DNA of 64,000 nt from an uncultured Pseudomonadales bacterium (GTDB lineage Bacteria; Pseudomonadota; Gammaproteobacteria; Pseudomonadales; Pseudohongiellaceae). A program made the position numbers and the translations under genes. Shown here piece by piece: positions 34,979 to 44,383 of this stretch (the first letter of the stretch is position 1; each line of letters starts with the position of its first letter). Under the pieces are notes generated by a model. It was not told where the DNA came from, did not search any database, and was given only the letters and a program-made list of their open reading frames with translations. The stretch spans positions 1,371,705 through 1,435,704 of the forward strand of contig CAMYOK010000002.1 in the NCBI GenBank assembly GCA_947259995.1, written 5' to 3'.

Positions 34979-36010
34979 ATGGGAGAGGCAAGAGCCTTTT
35001 ATCGGCAACAAGCGCGCCGCGCAATGATGTTCTGGCTGGTGCTAGCCGTGATGTTAACAAGCTCATTGACGCAGGCCCAAGAGCGCAGGCAGGCACCTGA
35101 GCATCTTCAGGCCACTAGTATCAATCTAGAAGACGTGCCTTACCCTTACCCTGTGCGCCATATCGATTTCAATTTGTATGATCAACCAGTGCGTATGGTC
35201 TATATGGATGTGGAGCCAACGGCTCGCGCGAACGGTCAGACGGTGCTACTGCTGCATGGGATGAATTGGTACTCTGAGTATTGGGGAGAAACTATCCGCC
35301 GTTTAGGGGAAGAGGGTTATCGCGTCATCGCCCCAGATCAGATTGGCTTTGGGCGTTCATCAAAACCTATTATTCCTTATAGCCTGCATGATCATGTGAC
35401 GAACACAAAAGCTGTTCTCGATGCGGTGGGTGTAGAGAAAGCCATCGTGCTTGGGCACTCTATGGGTGGGGCCATCGCGACTAGGTTTGCCTTCTCATTT
35501 CCCGCAGTAACCTCGCATTTGGTGTTGGTTAATCCAATCGCGTTGACCGACGGTCGATTGTCTCGCGGTTGGTCACGCTTCCAGACTTATACTCCTGAGA
35601 GTGATCGACGTGACTACGAAGCAGTGCGTCAAAATATCGAACGCTACTTCTACGAGTGGGACGACGCCTATGAGCGTTATATTGATATTAATTATGGCTG
35701 GACTTTGAGTGCAGAGTGGCCGCGCTTAGCGACAGTGAGGGCGTTGAACTCGCAGTGGTTGTATCAAGACCCAACGGTATATGATCGCCCACATATTAAG
35801 GCGAAAACTTTATTCTTGTCGGGTGAGCACGACGGGCCTAATTTTCCAGCATGGGCTGCGCAAACAGTCGAAGATATTCCAAATGCAGAGCTTCACCTGA
35901 TTGATGAGGCAGGGCATATTCCCTTCTTCGAAAAACCGGAAGTGTTTTACCCTGCGTTGATGGAGTTCATTAAATCAGCCCCCTTAGCGATGCCTGCTAG
36001 CAACCGCTAA
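34979..36010 (+). CDS. Exported alpha/beta hydrolase
   Basis: A 343-residue alpha/beta-hydrolase with an N-terminal signal sequence (FWLVLAVMLTSSLTQAQ). The oxyanion loop is LLHGMNWYSEYWG, the nucleophile is Ser161 in GHSMGGAIAT, the acid is likely the Asp in LSGEHDGPNF, and the His lies in DEAGHIPFFEKP. The set is complete, so it should be an active esterase, lipase or epoxide hydrolase-type enzyme in the periplasm. The natural substrate is unknown. AAGGAG precedes the ATG, and a strong terminator follows. Confidence 0.85.
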   Translation: MGEARAFYRQQARRAMMFWLVLAVMLTSSLTQAQERRQAPEHLQATSINLEDVPYPYPVRHIDFNLYDQPVRMVYMDVEPTARANGQTVLLLHGMNWYSEYWGETIRRLGEEGYRVIAPDQIGFGRSSKPIIPYSLHDHVTNTKAVLDAVGVEKAIVLGHSMGGAIATRFAFSFPAVTSHLVLVNPIALTDGRLSRGWSRFQTYTPESDRRDYEAVRQNIERYFYEWDDAYERYIDINYGWTLSAEWPRLATVRALNSQWLYQDPTVYDRPHIKAKTLFLSGEHDGPNFPAWAAQTVEDIPNAELHLIDEAGHIPFFEKPEVFYPALMEFIKSAPLAMPASNR

Positions 36011-36030
36011 GCGTCAATAGAAGTGTAGAA

Positions 36031-36065
36031 ATGCGATGCCTTACGCGAGGCATCGCATTTTTTTT
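36031..36065 (+). terminator. Intrinsic terminator after the alpha/beta hydrolase
   Basis: ATGCGATGCCT pairs with AGGCATCGCAT over 11 bp with a short loop, followed by a run of about eight T. Confidence 0.9.
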
Positions 36066-36246
36066 GCCGGTATTTTCATCGCACGCGGTTGTTCGAATCA
36101 CGGAAAATTAAAAACTGCTATCGAATGGTGGAATTGCCGCGCCCACATCGTACTCCCCATACTCAAGCGAAATCGATTCCATTACCATGAATAAGTGCAA
36201 TAGTCGGCTCATTGCCGACTAAACATTTATGCGAAAGGATTGGAGT

Positions 36247-38208
36247 ATGAAGTCAATTAATCAGCGGCTCAATGCGAAAGCTTTTCTCGTCATCGTTGTT
36301 CTGGCTGGCCTAAGCGGGCTGGCCAACGGGCAGGAAGCGAAAGATTTCACCCTATTGGACGAGCAAGGTGGGGCTGTTCAGTTGCACTATAACCGCCTAG
36401 CTGACGCGATTATTCTTCTGAGCCACCGAACGGGCTCAGAGTCAGTGGCGCAAGCGGCAGCACAGGTTGAGCTTGTACGAGAGCAATATTCCGATCGCGC
36501 GATTCCCTTCTATCTTATCAATTCGCAGAGCATGGCAGATAGGGCGGCACTGCAAACTGATAAGCACAGGCACAGTTATGCAGCGCCAATCCTTCAGGAT
36601 GACGCTCAACTTGTAGCGCATACTTATGCACTGAGCGTCGCAGGCGAGGTTTTACTAATTGATCCTGACACCTGGGATATCTTCTATCGTGGGCCGGTTT
36701 CCGTACCCGAATTGCCCGATCAGGGTGATTATCTAGCCCGAGCGATGCAAAGCTTGTTCTCGGGGAGCATCGAGCAAGATATCGCTCGCGTAGTAGCAAT
36801 GCCAGAGCGCTTCGAACAAGAATCTTTGCAGCTGCAGACACAGCAAGCACAGGTCTCTTATGTGGATGAGGTTGTTCCAATTCTGCAAGAAAAATGCGTT
36901 AGTTGTCATCGCCCTGAGGGTATCGGCCCATGGGCTATGGACAGTCATGCGATGGTGCAAGGGTTCTCACCAATGATCAGAGAAGTGCTGCTGACTAAAC
37001 GCATGCCGCCATGGCATGCGGACCCAAAAATTAATACCTTCAAACATGATATGGGTTTGAGCATAGAGCAGGCGCAAACTTTGGTGGCGTGGATCGACAA
37101 CGGAGCGATCAACAATGCTGACAACGATCCGTTGCAACGTGTCGCTGCGCGCAAAACTGATTGGGAGCTCGGCACGCCTGATTTAGTCTTAGACTTGCCG
37201 TCATTTACAGTACCTGCGACCGGTACCCTCGACTATCAAATACTCACAGTCGACAATCCTTTGGAGCGTGATATCTGGGTACGAGCGGTACAGATCGTTC
37301 CAAGTGATAGGCAAGTTTTGCATCATGCGATTGCTACCTTCGGGCCGAAAGATTTTGATTCGGGTATCGACCTTGGTAGCCCCATAGGCGAGGCCTTATT
37401 TCAATCACAGTTGATGACCTTTGTGCCTGGCAATGAGCTTTACGAATACCCAGAGGGAACGGGTGTACTTGTGCCGGCCGGAAGTACATTTTTCAGCCAG
37501 ATGCACTATACGACTTATGGGCGAGAGACGACGGATCAAACTAAGATCGGTTTGTATTTCTCCGAAGTAGAGCCAGAGTTTACATTGCAACACTACGCCA
37601 TGTTGAACGCCGACTTACGTATCCCGCCTGGGGAGCCAAGCTACGAGGCAGGAGCGTACTACGAGTTTCAAAAAGACGTGGTGATTTACGCACTCTTTCC
37701 CCATGCGCACTATAGAGGGAAAAGCTCAAATTTTGTATTGCACACGCCTGATGGTCAGCAGGAAACTTTGCTTTCGGTGCCTAACTACGACTTCAATTGG
37801 CAACGCTATTTTCAGTTGGCGCAGCCAAAAATAGTCCCCGCAGGCAGCCGCCTTATTCACCATACGGTCTATGATAATTCGGCACAGAACACGAGTAATC
37901 CAGATCCCAGCAAGTCAGTTCGATTTGGAGAACAGACTTGGCAAGAGATGCTATATGGCGGGGTATCGTTTCGATTCTTGAACAAAGAGGATGATGTGCG
38001 TGAGATTGATACAGCGCAGTATGTGACAGGAATCACCATGGGCTATATGGACTTAAACATGGATGGCAAGGTGGTGCTTGATGAAATGCCCGAGCGGGCA
38101 CGCCAGGGCCTCGCAATGGCTTTTGTCCTACTAGACAAAGACAAGTCGGGTGGGCTCGAGTTCGAAGAGTTTGGTCAGCTTATGGCACAGATGACGCGCA
38201 GAGAGTAA
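36247..38208 (+). CDS. Redoxin-cytochrome c-copper monooxygenase-like-EF-hand protein
   Basis: A 653-residue exported multidomain protein (signal peptide to about GLANG-QE). Order: a thioredoxin-like redoxin domain (to about 190) lacking the catalytic Cys; a c-type haem motif in VPILQEKCVSCHRPEGIGPW; a long beta domain with copper-type II monooxygenase-like histidines (VLHHAIATF, SQMHYTTYG, FPHAHYRGKS, LIHHTVYDNS); and two C-terminal EF-hand loops (DLNMDGKVVLDE and DKDKSGGLEFEE). GGAG precedes ATG 36247. The protein should bind haem, copper and calcium in the periplasm, and the reaction is unknown. It shares its first domain with the protein at 28437. It is monocistronic. Confidence 0.8.
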   Translation: MKSINQRLNAKAFLVIVVLAGLSGLANGQEAKDFTLLDEQGGAVQLHYNRLADAIILLSHRTGSESVAQAAAQVELVREQYSDRAIPFYLINSQSMADRAALQTDKHRHSYAAPILQDDAQLVAHTYALSVAGEVLLIDPDTWDIFYRGPVSVPELPDQGDYLARAMQSLFSGSIEQDIARVVAMPERFEQESLQLQTQQAQVSYVDEVVPILQEKCVSCHRPEGIGPWAMDSHAMVQGFSPMIREVLLTKRMPPWHADPKINTFKHDMGLSIEQAQTLVAWIDNGAINNADNDPLQRVAARKTDWELGTPDLVLDLPSFTVPATGTLDYQILTVDNPLERDIWVRAVQIVPSDRQVLHHAIATFGPKDFDSGIDLGSPIGEALFQSQLMTFVPGNELYEYPEGTGVLVPAGSTFFSQMHYTTYGRETTDQTKIGLYFSEVEPEFTLQHYAMLNADLRIPPGEPSYEAGAYYEFQKDVVIYALFPHAHYRGKSSNFVLHTPDGQQETLLSVPNYDFNWQRYFQLAQPKIVPAGSRLIHHTVYDNSAQNTSNPDPSKSVRFGEQTWQEMLYGGVSFRFLNKEDDVREIDTAQYVTGITMGYMDLNMDGKVVLDEMPERARQGLAMAFVLLDKDKSGGLEFEEFGQLMAQMTRRE

Positions 38209-38227
38209 GCGCAATAGGTTCAGGTGG

Positions 38228-38259
38228 CCGAGCGCTTGCACTGTTTCGCAAGCGCTCGG
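38228..38259. terminator. Hairpin between convergent redoxin-cytochrome and molybdenum hydroxylase genes
   Basis: CCGAGCGCTTGC and GCAAGCGCTCGG form a perfect 12-bp stem with an 8-base loop, 19 bp after the plus-strand stop. The T-tract is poor (TTATT), but position and stability suggest a terminator for one or both converging transcripts. Confidence 0.65.
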
Positions 38260-38270
38260 TTATTCCCTTC

Positions 38271-40484
38271 CTACACAGCAGCCTCCACGGGCGCCGCTGT
38301 AAAGCGATAATTTTTCAATGGTAGCTCGCGCACCCGCTGGCCAGTGAGAATGTAGACAGCATTCGCAACGGCAGCACCAATTGGCGGAGTGGCAGGCTCT
38401 CCCAAGCCTCCAAGCGCATCTCCTGAGTCTACTGACACAATTTCGATCTCTGGCGAGTCGTGCAGACGAATCATTTCATAGTCTGTGAAATTGCTTTGTT
38501 GCACGCGTCCGTTCTCGATAGTGATTTCGCCATAAAGCGCGGCGGTTAAACCGAATATGACGCCACTCTCAGCCTGCGAGGCCGCTGTGTCAGGGTTGAT
38601 AGTGCGGCCACAGTCAATGGCACAGCTGACTCGATGCACTTTAACGCTGCCATCGGAGTTGATCGACACTTGCGCTACCTGAGCGACAATACTGCCAAAG
38701 CTTTCCTGCAGAGCAATGCCTTGTGCATGCCCCTCAGGTAGATTACGCCCCCACCCGGCTTTCTCCGCGGCGGCCTTCAAGACTGCAGCGTGACGAGGCT
38801 TGTCAGCAAGCATATTGAGACGGAACTGATACGGGTTTTGCCCTGAGCGGTGTGCCAGTTCGTCCACGAAGGATTCTAGGAAGAAGGTGTGCTGCGAATG
38901 GGCCACACTGCGCCACGCCCCAAAAGGCACGTGAGTCTCGCTGTCTGCGTAAGCAATATCCTTATTGGCAATAGAATAAGGCGTGTGTGCCGCCTCGGCA
39001 GGCTCATTTTTGCCAATATAGTGGTTCTGCCAAGCGACGAGTTGATTATTGGCATCGAAGCCGCCACGGAATTTGCTGGTGACTGCAGGGCGATAATAGT
39101 CTTGCTGCATATCGTCTTCGCGGCTCCAGAGCGTCTTCACCGGTACGTCGAAGTGCTTGGCGATCAACGTCGCTTGGTCGATGGTGTTGACGTCGGTAGG
39201 CAGACGGCGACCGAAGCCCCCGCCAAGGTAAAAGCCGTGCAGTGTGACATCGTTTTCATCCATTTCAGCGACTGAGGCAACGCGGCCACGAATACCAAGG
39301 TTATCTTGTGTTCCCGTCCATACATCACACTTGCCATCATGGAAATGCACCGTGCAGTTCATCGGTTCCATGGCGGCATGAGCAAGATAGGGTACGCGAT
39401 AAGTGGCTTCTACGACTGTTTCTGCGCTTGCCAATGCCGAGGCAGCATCGCCTTCAGCGACATCCTCATTCAACTCACCTTCTAATGCTTCGTCATACTG
39501 AGCATAGATGGACGACGAACTGACTTGGTCGTTTTCGCTTGCTGCAAACTGCACGTCGAGTGATGCGAGCGCTTGCTTGGCACGCCAATAATTATCAGCC
39601 ACAACGGCGACGGCATTTTCCAGCTCGATGACTTTTACGACACCGCGTCGGGACAGCGCAACTTCGGCGTTCACCGATTGCAGTTTGCTACCAAACACGG
39701 GGGCGGTTTTCACTGCGGCATAGAGCATGCCAGGGATTGCTGCATCTATTCCATAGGCGGCAGTGCCATCGACTTTCGCGGGGATATCGACACGGGCGAT
39801 GGATTTACCCATCAACGTGAAGTCTTTCTCTTCTTTTAGTTTAGGTTTGGATGACGGCTCGAAGCGAGCCGCGTCTGAGGCTAGCTCGCCGTAAGTTAGC
39901 GAGCGACCACTAGCCTCATGATGCACGTAGTTTAGACTTGTGCTGAGCTCGGTTTCTGGCACATCGAGTCGTGCAGCGGCCGCCTTGACTAACATTTCGC
40001 GCGCGGCGGCACCCGCAGCGCGCATGCCTAATTCGCCAGTGAAGCGCACTGAAGAGCTGCCACCGGTGATTTGCATATTCATGATTTCAGCGACTTTCAT
40101 TGTTGCAGAGCTCGCCAAACCATCCAGAAAGCGTGGGAAACTTACGCCGAGTGACTCGGCAAAGCCCTTGACGAGCACACCGTTGGCGAATAGGTCGGTA
40201 GCTGGCGCTTGTTCTACTTTTACTAAGTCCCAATCGGCATCCAATTCATCTGCTGCCATCATAGGTAGCGACGTGTGAACCCCTTGTCCCATTTCTGAGT
40301 GCGGCACGATCACGGTGACAGTGTTGTCTTCAGAGATGCGTAACCAAGTAGTGAGAAAGGGTTCGGAGCCAGCCGTTTCATTCGCGACACGGTGCTTGCT
40401 AGGGCGCGTAGTGGCATAGCCGAGTAAAAGCCCTCCCCCTACGACTGTTGTTCCAAGTAAAAAACGACGTCGATTAATTTTCAT
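38271..40484 (-). CDS. Molybdopterin-binding subunit of an IorB-type aldehyde/isoquinoline oxidoreductase
   Basis: A 737-residue large subunit of the xanthine oxidase family in its periplasmic form. It starts with a Tat signal (NRRRFLLG then a hydrophobic stretch). Molybdenum cofactor segments GQGVHTSLPMMAADEL, GGGFGRR and AIDCGRTINPDTAASQAESG are visible, and GLGEPATPP near the C-terminus carries the active-site Glu. ATG 40484 follows GGGAG; the longer frame from 40562 was rejected. With the iron-sulfur subunit 14 bp upstream it forms an IorAB-type enzyme that hydroxylates N-heterocycles or oxidises aldehydes, passing electrons to a cytochrome. No MoCo-insertion or cytochrome gene is adjacent. 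Confidence 0.88.
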   Translation of the reverse strand: MKINRRRFLLGTTVVGGGLLLGYATTRPSKHRVANETAGSEPFLTTWLRISEDNTVTVIVPHSEMGQGVHTSLPMMAADELDADWDLVKVEQAPATDLFANGVLVKGFAESLGVSFPRFLDGLASSATMKVAEIMNMQITGGSSSVRFTGELGMRAAGAAAREMLVKAAAARLDVPETELSTSLNYVHHEASGRSLTYGELASDAARFEPSSKPKLKEEKDFTLMGKSIARVDIPAKVDGTAAYGIDAAIPGMLYAAVKTAPVFGSKLQSVNAEVALSRRGVVKVIELENAVAVVADNYWRAKQALASLDVQFAASENDQVSSSSIYAQYDEALEGELNEDVAEGDAASALASAETVVEATYRVPYLAHAAMEPMNCTVHFHDGKCDVWTGTQDNLGIRGRVASVAEMDENDVTLHGFYLGGGFGRRLPTDVNTIDQATLIAKHFDVPVKTLWSREDDMQQDYYRPAVTSKFRGGFDANNQLVAWQNHYIGKNEPAEAAHTPYSIANKDIAYADSETHVPFGAWRSVAHSQHTFFLESFVDELAHRSGQNPYQFRLNMLADKPRHAAVLKAAAEKAGWGRNLPEGHAQGIALQESFGSIVAQVAQVSINSDGSVKVHRVSCAIDCGRTINPDTAASQAESGVIFGLTAALYGEITIENGRVQQSNFTDYEMIRLHDSPEIEIVSVDSGDALGGLGEPATPPIGAAVANAVYILTGQRVRELPLKNYRFTAAPVEAAV

Positions 40485-40498
40485 GTAATTCTCCCGAC

Positions 40499-40963
40499 CT
40501 AAGCCGTCGTGCTTAGGGATTTGATGGCACGACGAATGCGTGGATAGGTACCGCAGCGACATACATTGGTGATTGCGCCGTCGATCTCCGCATCGTTAGG
40601 ATTTGGATTGGCCTCTAGCAATGCCGAAACCGCCATTAGCATCCCAGACTGGCAATACCCGCACTGAGGCACTTGGTGCTCTATCCACGCCTGCTGAACT
40701 GCGGAAAGTTGCTTCGAACCACCGACATCGATGGCTAAGCCTTCGATGGTCTTAACGTCAGTGCCTTCTATTGCGCTCACTGGAGTGACACAGCTACGCA
40801 CTGGGTTGCCATTGACTTGCACTGTGCAGGCGCCACATGCCGCAATGCCGCAGCCAAATTTTGTGCCTTTAAGGCCTAGTTCATCACGCAAGGCCCAAAG
40901 AAGAGGCATGTCGGGTTCAATGTCTAATTCCCTCTCTATGCCATTTACTCGAAATCGTGCCAT
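40499..40963 (-). CDS. [2Fe-2S] subunit of the IorAB-type oxidoreductase
   Basis: A 154-residue two-cluster ferredoxin-like subunit. The plant-type cluster is formed by Cys residues in [17 protein letters not shown] and RSCVTP; the second cluster by QCGYCQSGM and CRCGTYPRI. The length is standard for IorA/CoxS proteins. It has no signal of its own, as expected if it is exported together with the Tat-bearing large subunit. First gene of the two-gene operon. Confidence 0.92.
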   Translation of the reverse strand: MARFRVNGIERELDIEPDMPLLWALRDELGLKGTKFGCGIAACGACTVQVNGNPVRSCVTPVSAIEGTDVKTIEGLAIDVGGSKQLSAVQQAWIEHQVPQCGYCQSGMLMAVSALLEANPNPNDAEIDGAITNVCRCGTYPRIRRAIKSLSTTA

Positions 40964-41290
40964 TGCTTATTCCCCTATGTTGTTCGTTTTGTTGTAACTA
41001 GTGCTGTTAAAAAAAACATGTTAAATCTGCGCAGGGTTGCTATTGCGGGAGTTCACTCAGCTTATAGCAGAATCCTAACTACGGCAATTTGGTGCGCAGT
41101 GTACGCGATAATCACCTAACTGAATTATCGAATTCCAAAATTCACTCAGAGCTATATTCAAAAACCTGTCGCTTTGTCGAAATTACCGTTGACTCAAAGA
41201 AGATTAAAGCGAAAATAGCTCGGCGCAGTGATTTTTGCGTTTAAATTAACGCACAACGATTTATATCGATAAGAAAATATAGGGGAAACC
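40964..41290. other. Intergenic region, IorA-type gene / small lipoprotein
   Basis: A 327-bp divergent spacer. The only structure I can point to is a 7-bp inverted repeat CGATAAT-N11-ATTATCG (41106-41130), which could be an operator. The rest is AT-rich with no gene-like frame or RNA structure I can support. Confidence 0.35.
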
Positions 41291-41656
41291 ATGAAAAGAA
41301 TTTTCAAAAGCTTCATCGTAGTCGCGGCTACTATCATCCTTGCCGCATGTGCCTCCGCGCCAGCTAATCCATTCGTTGGAATGTGGGACCTAAGCATTAA
41401 CACGCCAGTTGGCGCGATGGGAGCAACTTTGGATGTGTCTGCTGACATGATGGGGACTATGTCATCTGCTGAGCTTGGTGCGACAGAGTTACAGGGTATT
41501 ACAGTGACAGAAAATGCTGTGAGCTTTAATGTGGTCGTTGACGCTCAGGGACAAACTCTCGCGTTGAGCTTTGCTGGCACCATTGAAGGTGACATGCTTT
41601 CAGGGAATTTTGACTCAGACTTTGGGGCGATCCCAGTGACTGGCACCCGTATGTAA
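41291..41656 (+). CDS. Small lipoprotein of unknown function
   Basis: A 121-residue lipoprotein with lipobox ILAAC at about residue 20. The mature part is a small beta-rich domain (FVGMWDLSINTPVGAMGATLDV..., ending GAIPVTGTRM), similar in feel to small lipocalin-like or extracellular solute-binding folds. No family was recognised. AGGGG precedes the ATG. It is flanked by unrelated minus-strand genes. Confidence 0.7.
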   Translation: MKRIFKSFIVVAATIILAACASAPANPFVGMWDLSINTPVGAMGATLDVSADMMGTMSSAELGATELQGITVTENAVSFNVVVDAQGQTLALSFAGTIEGDMLSGNFDSDFGAIPVTGTRM

Positions 41657-41788
41657 GCTCGATGTACTGCGCGATTCACAAAGTGTGAGTCGTGCAGTAG
41701 TTTATCTACGGTTCTAGGTACCTTTGCTTCGCTTCTTCAAGCTCCACTGTTTACTTTCCTGTTCTCTCAATTAGCTCAATCAACTGCA

Positions 41789-43405
41789 TCAGAAGCTCTC
41801 TGAGCTTGCCTTGTGCCAATCTTCCGCGTAGGACTCAGGGATGCTTGCGGTTAGCAATTGTCCGCTGCTAAGCGGTGTGTAGATTTGATCAAAGTGTTTG
41901 AGATCCTTCCCAACACGTTGGTAAAGATCAGAAGGCTTGAGTTGCTCTGGGTCGTCATAGCCCACTGCCCCGCAGATCTCTAAGAATGCCTCAACGGTGC
42001 CCTGATGGAAGTTACGCACTCGCTTGGCTTTGTCTTCAACATTGATGCCTTTGGCGCGCGCGGGATCGGTGGTCGCAATGCCCGTTGGACATTTGTTGGT
42101 ATTGCAAGATTTAGATTGCACGCAGCCTAAAGCCAACATCATGGCGCGCGCCGAATTCACAGTGTCTGCCCCAAGTGAAATCTTTGTTAACAAGTCGAAG
42201 CCGGTTGCCGTTTTGCCCGCACTGATGATGCGCAGCTTTGAGCGTAAGTCTGCACCAATCAGTACTTGGTTGACAAAATAAGTTGCCTCTAGGCATGGCA
42301 TCCCTATGCGGTTAGAGAACTCTACTGGAGCGGCACCAGTGCCGCCCTCGGCGCCATCTATGGTAATAAAATCTGGATAGATGCCCGTACTTAACATCGC
42401 TTTGACGATACTCATAAACTCGCTTTTGCGGCCAATGCACATTTTAAAGCCTGTGGGCTTTCCACCGCTTAAGTCTCTTAATCGTTTTACGAACTCTAGC
42501 AGCCCTGTCGGTGTGCTGAACTCGGGATGATTGGCTGGAGATGCAACAGTCTTGCCGACTTCTACTAAGCGAATGTCGGCAATCTCTTGGGTGACTTTTG
42601 CCCCTGGTAAGACGCCACCATGAGAGGGCTTTGCCCCTTGCGATATTTTGATTTCTATCATCTTAACTGCATCGGCAATGGCATTGTTCTGAAATGATTC
42701 GTCGTTGAAGGTGCCGTCAAGGTTGCGACAGCCAAAATACCCTGTACCAATTTGCCAAATAAGATCACCGCCGTGAGTCTTATGATGTGGGCTGATGCTG
42801 CCTTCTCCCGTATTGTGGGCGAACTGACCCATTTTGGCGGCTTTGTTCAGGGCGCTGATCGCATTGCCGCTCAAGGCGCCGAAGCTCATGCCAGAAATAT
42901 TGAGCAAGGATGCGCTATAGGGTTTTAGGCATTGTTCGCCGCCAATTAAGACTCGAGATTTTTCGTGTGGCACGGCAGTGGCTTTGATTGAATGGAAGAC
43001 GGTCAAATAACCTTCGGCCATTAAGTCCTGCTCGGTCCCGAATGGAAGGGTGTCATTGAGCTTCTTGGCCCGCCGATAAATAAGATCGCGAGCCTCTCTA
43101 TTAAACGGGGCCTCTTCGAGATTGCTGGCGATAAAATATTGGCGAATTTCGGGACGTATCGATTCGAATAAATAGCGCAGATTGGCGAAAACAGGATAAT
43201 TTTTGCGCAAGTTGCTTTCGCTGACAAAGATGTCGTGCAAACCAATTGCTAAAAACAAGATGCCGGAGCAAAGAAAAATAAACGAGAAGATGTGATCGCT
43301 GGCACTAGCAAGGGAGAAACCGCTTGGGCCATAAAAGCTAAAAAAACTACCAAGAGCTAGCCAAAGCAGGCTGGTAATCCAAAAAAAACGCACTACGGGT
43401 GTCAT
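41789..43405 (-). CDS. FMN-binding glutamate synthase-like protein (GltB2/YerD type)
   Basis: A 538-residue protein with two N-terminal hydrophobic helices and a glutamate-synthase central/FMN domain. Seen: SGMSFGALSGNAISALNKAA, GGDLIWQIGTGYFG, GAKPSHGGVLPGAKV, DFITIDGAEGGTGAAP, and the iron-sulfur Cys set C-x5-C-x4-C in GCVQSKSCNTNKCPTGIA. It lacks the glutaminase domain of GltB, so it may use ammonia or act on another amino donor. The membrane anchor is typical of this subfamily. It follows DUF481 on the same strand (59 bp gap). Confidence 0.86.
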   Translation of the reverse strand: MTPVVRFFWITSLLWLALGSFFSFYGPSGFSLASASDHIFSFIFLCSGILFLAIGLHDIFVSESNLRKNYPVFANLRYLFESIRPEIRQYFIASNLEEAPFNREARDLIYRRAKKLNDTLPFGTEQDLMAEGYLTVFHSIKATAVPHEKSRVLIGGEQCLKPYSASLLNISGMSFGALSGNAISALNKAAKMGQFAHNTGEGSISPHHKTHGGDLIWQIGTGYFGCRNLDGTFNDESFQNNAIADAVKMIEIKISQGAKPSHGGVLPGAKVTQEIADIRLVEVGKTVASPANHPEFSTPTGLLEFVKRLRDLSGGKPTGFKMCIGRKSEFMSIVKAMLSTGIYPDFITIDGAEGGTGAAPVEFSNRIGMPCLEATYFVNQVLIGADLRSKLRIISAGKTATGFDLLTKISLGADTVNSARAMMLALGCVQSKSCNTNKCPTGIATTDPARAKGINVEDKAKRVRNFHQGTVEAFLEICGAVGYDDPEQLKPSDLYQRVGKDLKHFDQIYTPLSSGQLLTASIPESYAEDWHKASSESF

Positions 43406-43464
43406 ATTGCTACCTACGCTGATTCAGAAAAACGGCCTGCCGTTAGGCTATCTGAGTATGATGT

Positions 43465-44190
43465 TTACAAACGAAGCAAAAGTGTCACAGATGCTTCAGT
43501 GTCCGTCTTCTCGCGACCAATTGGAACCTCTGTTTGATGTTTCACCTTGATAGTGAACTTCATAGAAAGGTTTTCCATGATATCTGATTGAATTGAGCTT
43601 TCTGAACGACCAATGCTAGATTCTTTGCCGCTTTCGACACTGAGTGTTTGCACGAAAAGAGCATTATCCGAAACGTTCCAGCGTAACTCGCTGGCTAAAC
43701 GAACGATTGCTTCGCGAAAACTATCGTCTGGTTCCTGCGAATAACGCATACCGGCACCGATTGTATAGTTCCAGTCGAGATTGTCATATTGACGTAGGAG
43801 ATTTTGACCGAAACTGATTGAAGCGTCAGATTGTCCGTCGTAACCACTAAAGCGGTCATCTTCGTGAGCGAGACGGCCAACGACGAAAGAGTCTTCGTTA
43901 AGATTGTAGGTGGCGGAGCCAACGGTATAGACACGTTGTGCGGCTAAAACGTCGTTTTTCGAAGAGCGAAAGCCATCGATTGAAAAGCCGTATTCCCAGC
44001 TCTCCTTTAAGTAAACGACATTGCCTTTGAATTTAATGTTTTCGTCCTCAGTGTTACCAGAGGTGAAAATAGCGCCTAACTCTATTTCCGTAGAAAGGGC
44101 ATCTTCCTCTTGAGCGAGCACTGATGTGGCGCTGAAGCTGAAAATTAGGCACAAGCCCGCGAGTAGTGGTGATTGCGTCGCTTTAAGCAT
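43465..44190 (-). CDS. DUF481 outer-membrane beta-barrel protein (YdiY-like)
   Basis: A 241-residue exported protein with a signal peptide (cleavage near VLA-QE) and a beta-barrel made of alternating strands. The N-terminal strand segment STEIELGAIFTSGNTEDENIKFKG and the terminal VTLLLRL (aromatic/hydrophobic end) fit DUF481. The family is related to salt-induced outer membrane proteins, and the function is unknown. AGGAACT precedes the ATG, nearly the same leader as the RidA gene upstream. It lies after the RidA terminator, so it probably has its own promoter. Confidence 0.85.
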   Translation of the reverse strand: MLKATQSPLLAGLCLIFSFSATSVLAQEEDALSTEIELGAIFTSGNTEDENIKFKGNVVYLKESWEYGFSIDGFRSSKNDVLAAQRVYTVGSATYNLNEDSFVVGRLAHEDDRFSGYDGQSDASISFGQNLLRQYDNLDWNYTIGAGMRYSQEPDDSFREAIVRLASELRWNVSDNALFVQTLSVESGKESSIGRSESSIQSDIMENLSMKFTIKVKHQTEVPIGREKTDTEASVTLLLRL

Positions 44191-44333
44191 TAGTAGTTCC
44201 TATGATCATGTGAATTCTATGTTTTTCAGGGGCTGCATTCTACAAGGGCTTGTTGTAAAAGGCTATTTGGAGACAGTAGCGTTGCGGGTATTAAAGGGGG
44301 AGCTATTGTCCAGCCACAAAAAAATGACATAAA

Positions 44334-44365
44334 AAAAGGAGTGACACATCGGTGCACTCCTTCTT
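44334..44365 (-). terminator. Intrinsic terminator after ridA-like gene
   Basis: On the minus strand AAGGAGTG and CACTCCTT form an 8-bp stem with inner partial pairing, followed by a run of seven T. It closes the receptor-cytochrome-RidA transcript. Confidence 0.85.
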
Positions 44366-44383
44366 TCACATTGTGCTAGTGAC

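Noticed and set aside
41660..41705. Imperfect inverted repeat after the small lipoprotein gene (ACTGC...GCAGT)
   Set aside because: Many mismatches and only a weak T-run; may be a poor terminator, but not safe to call.
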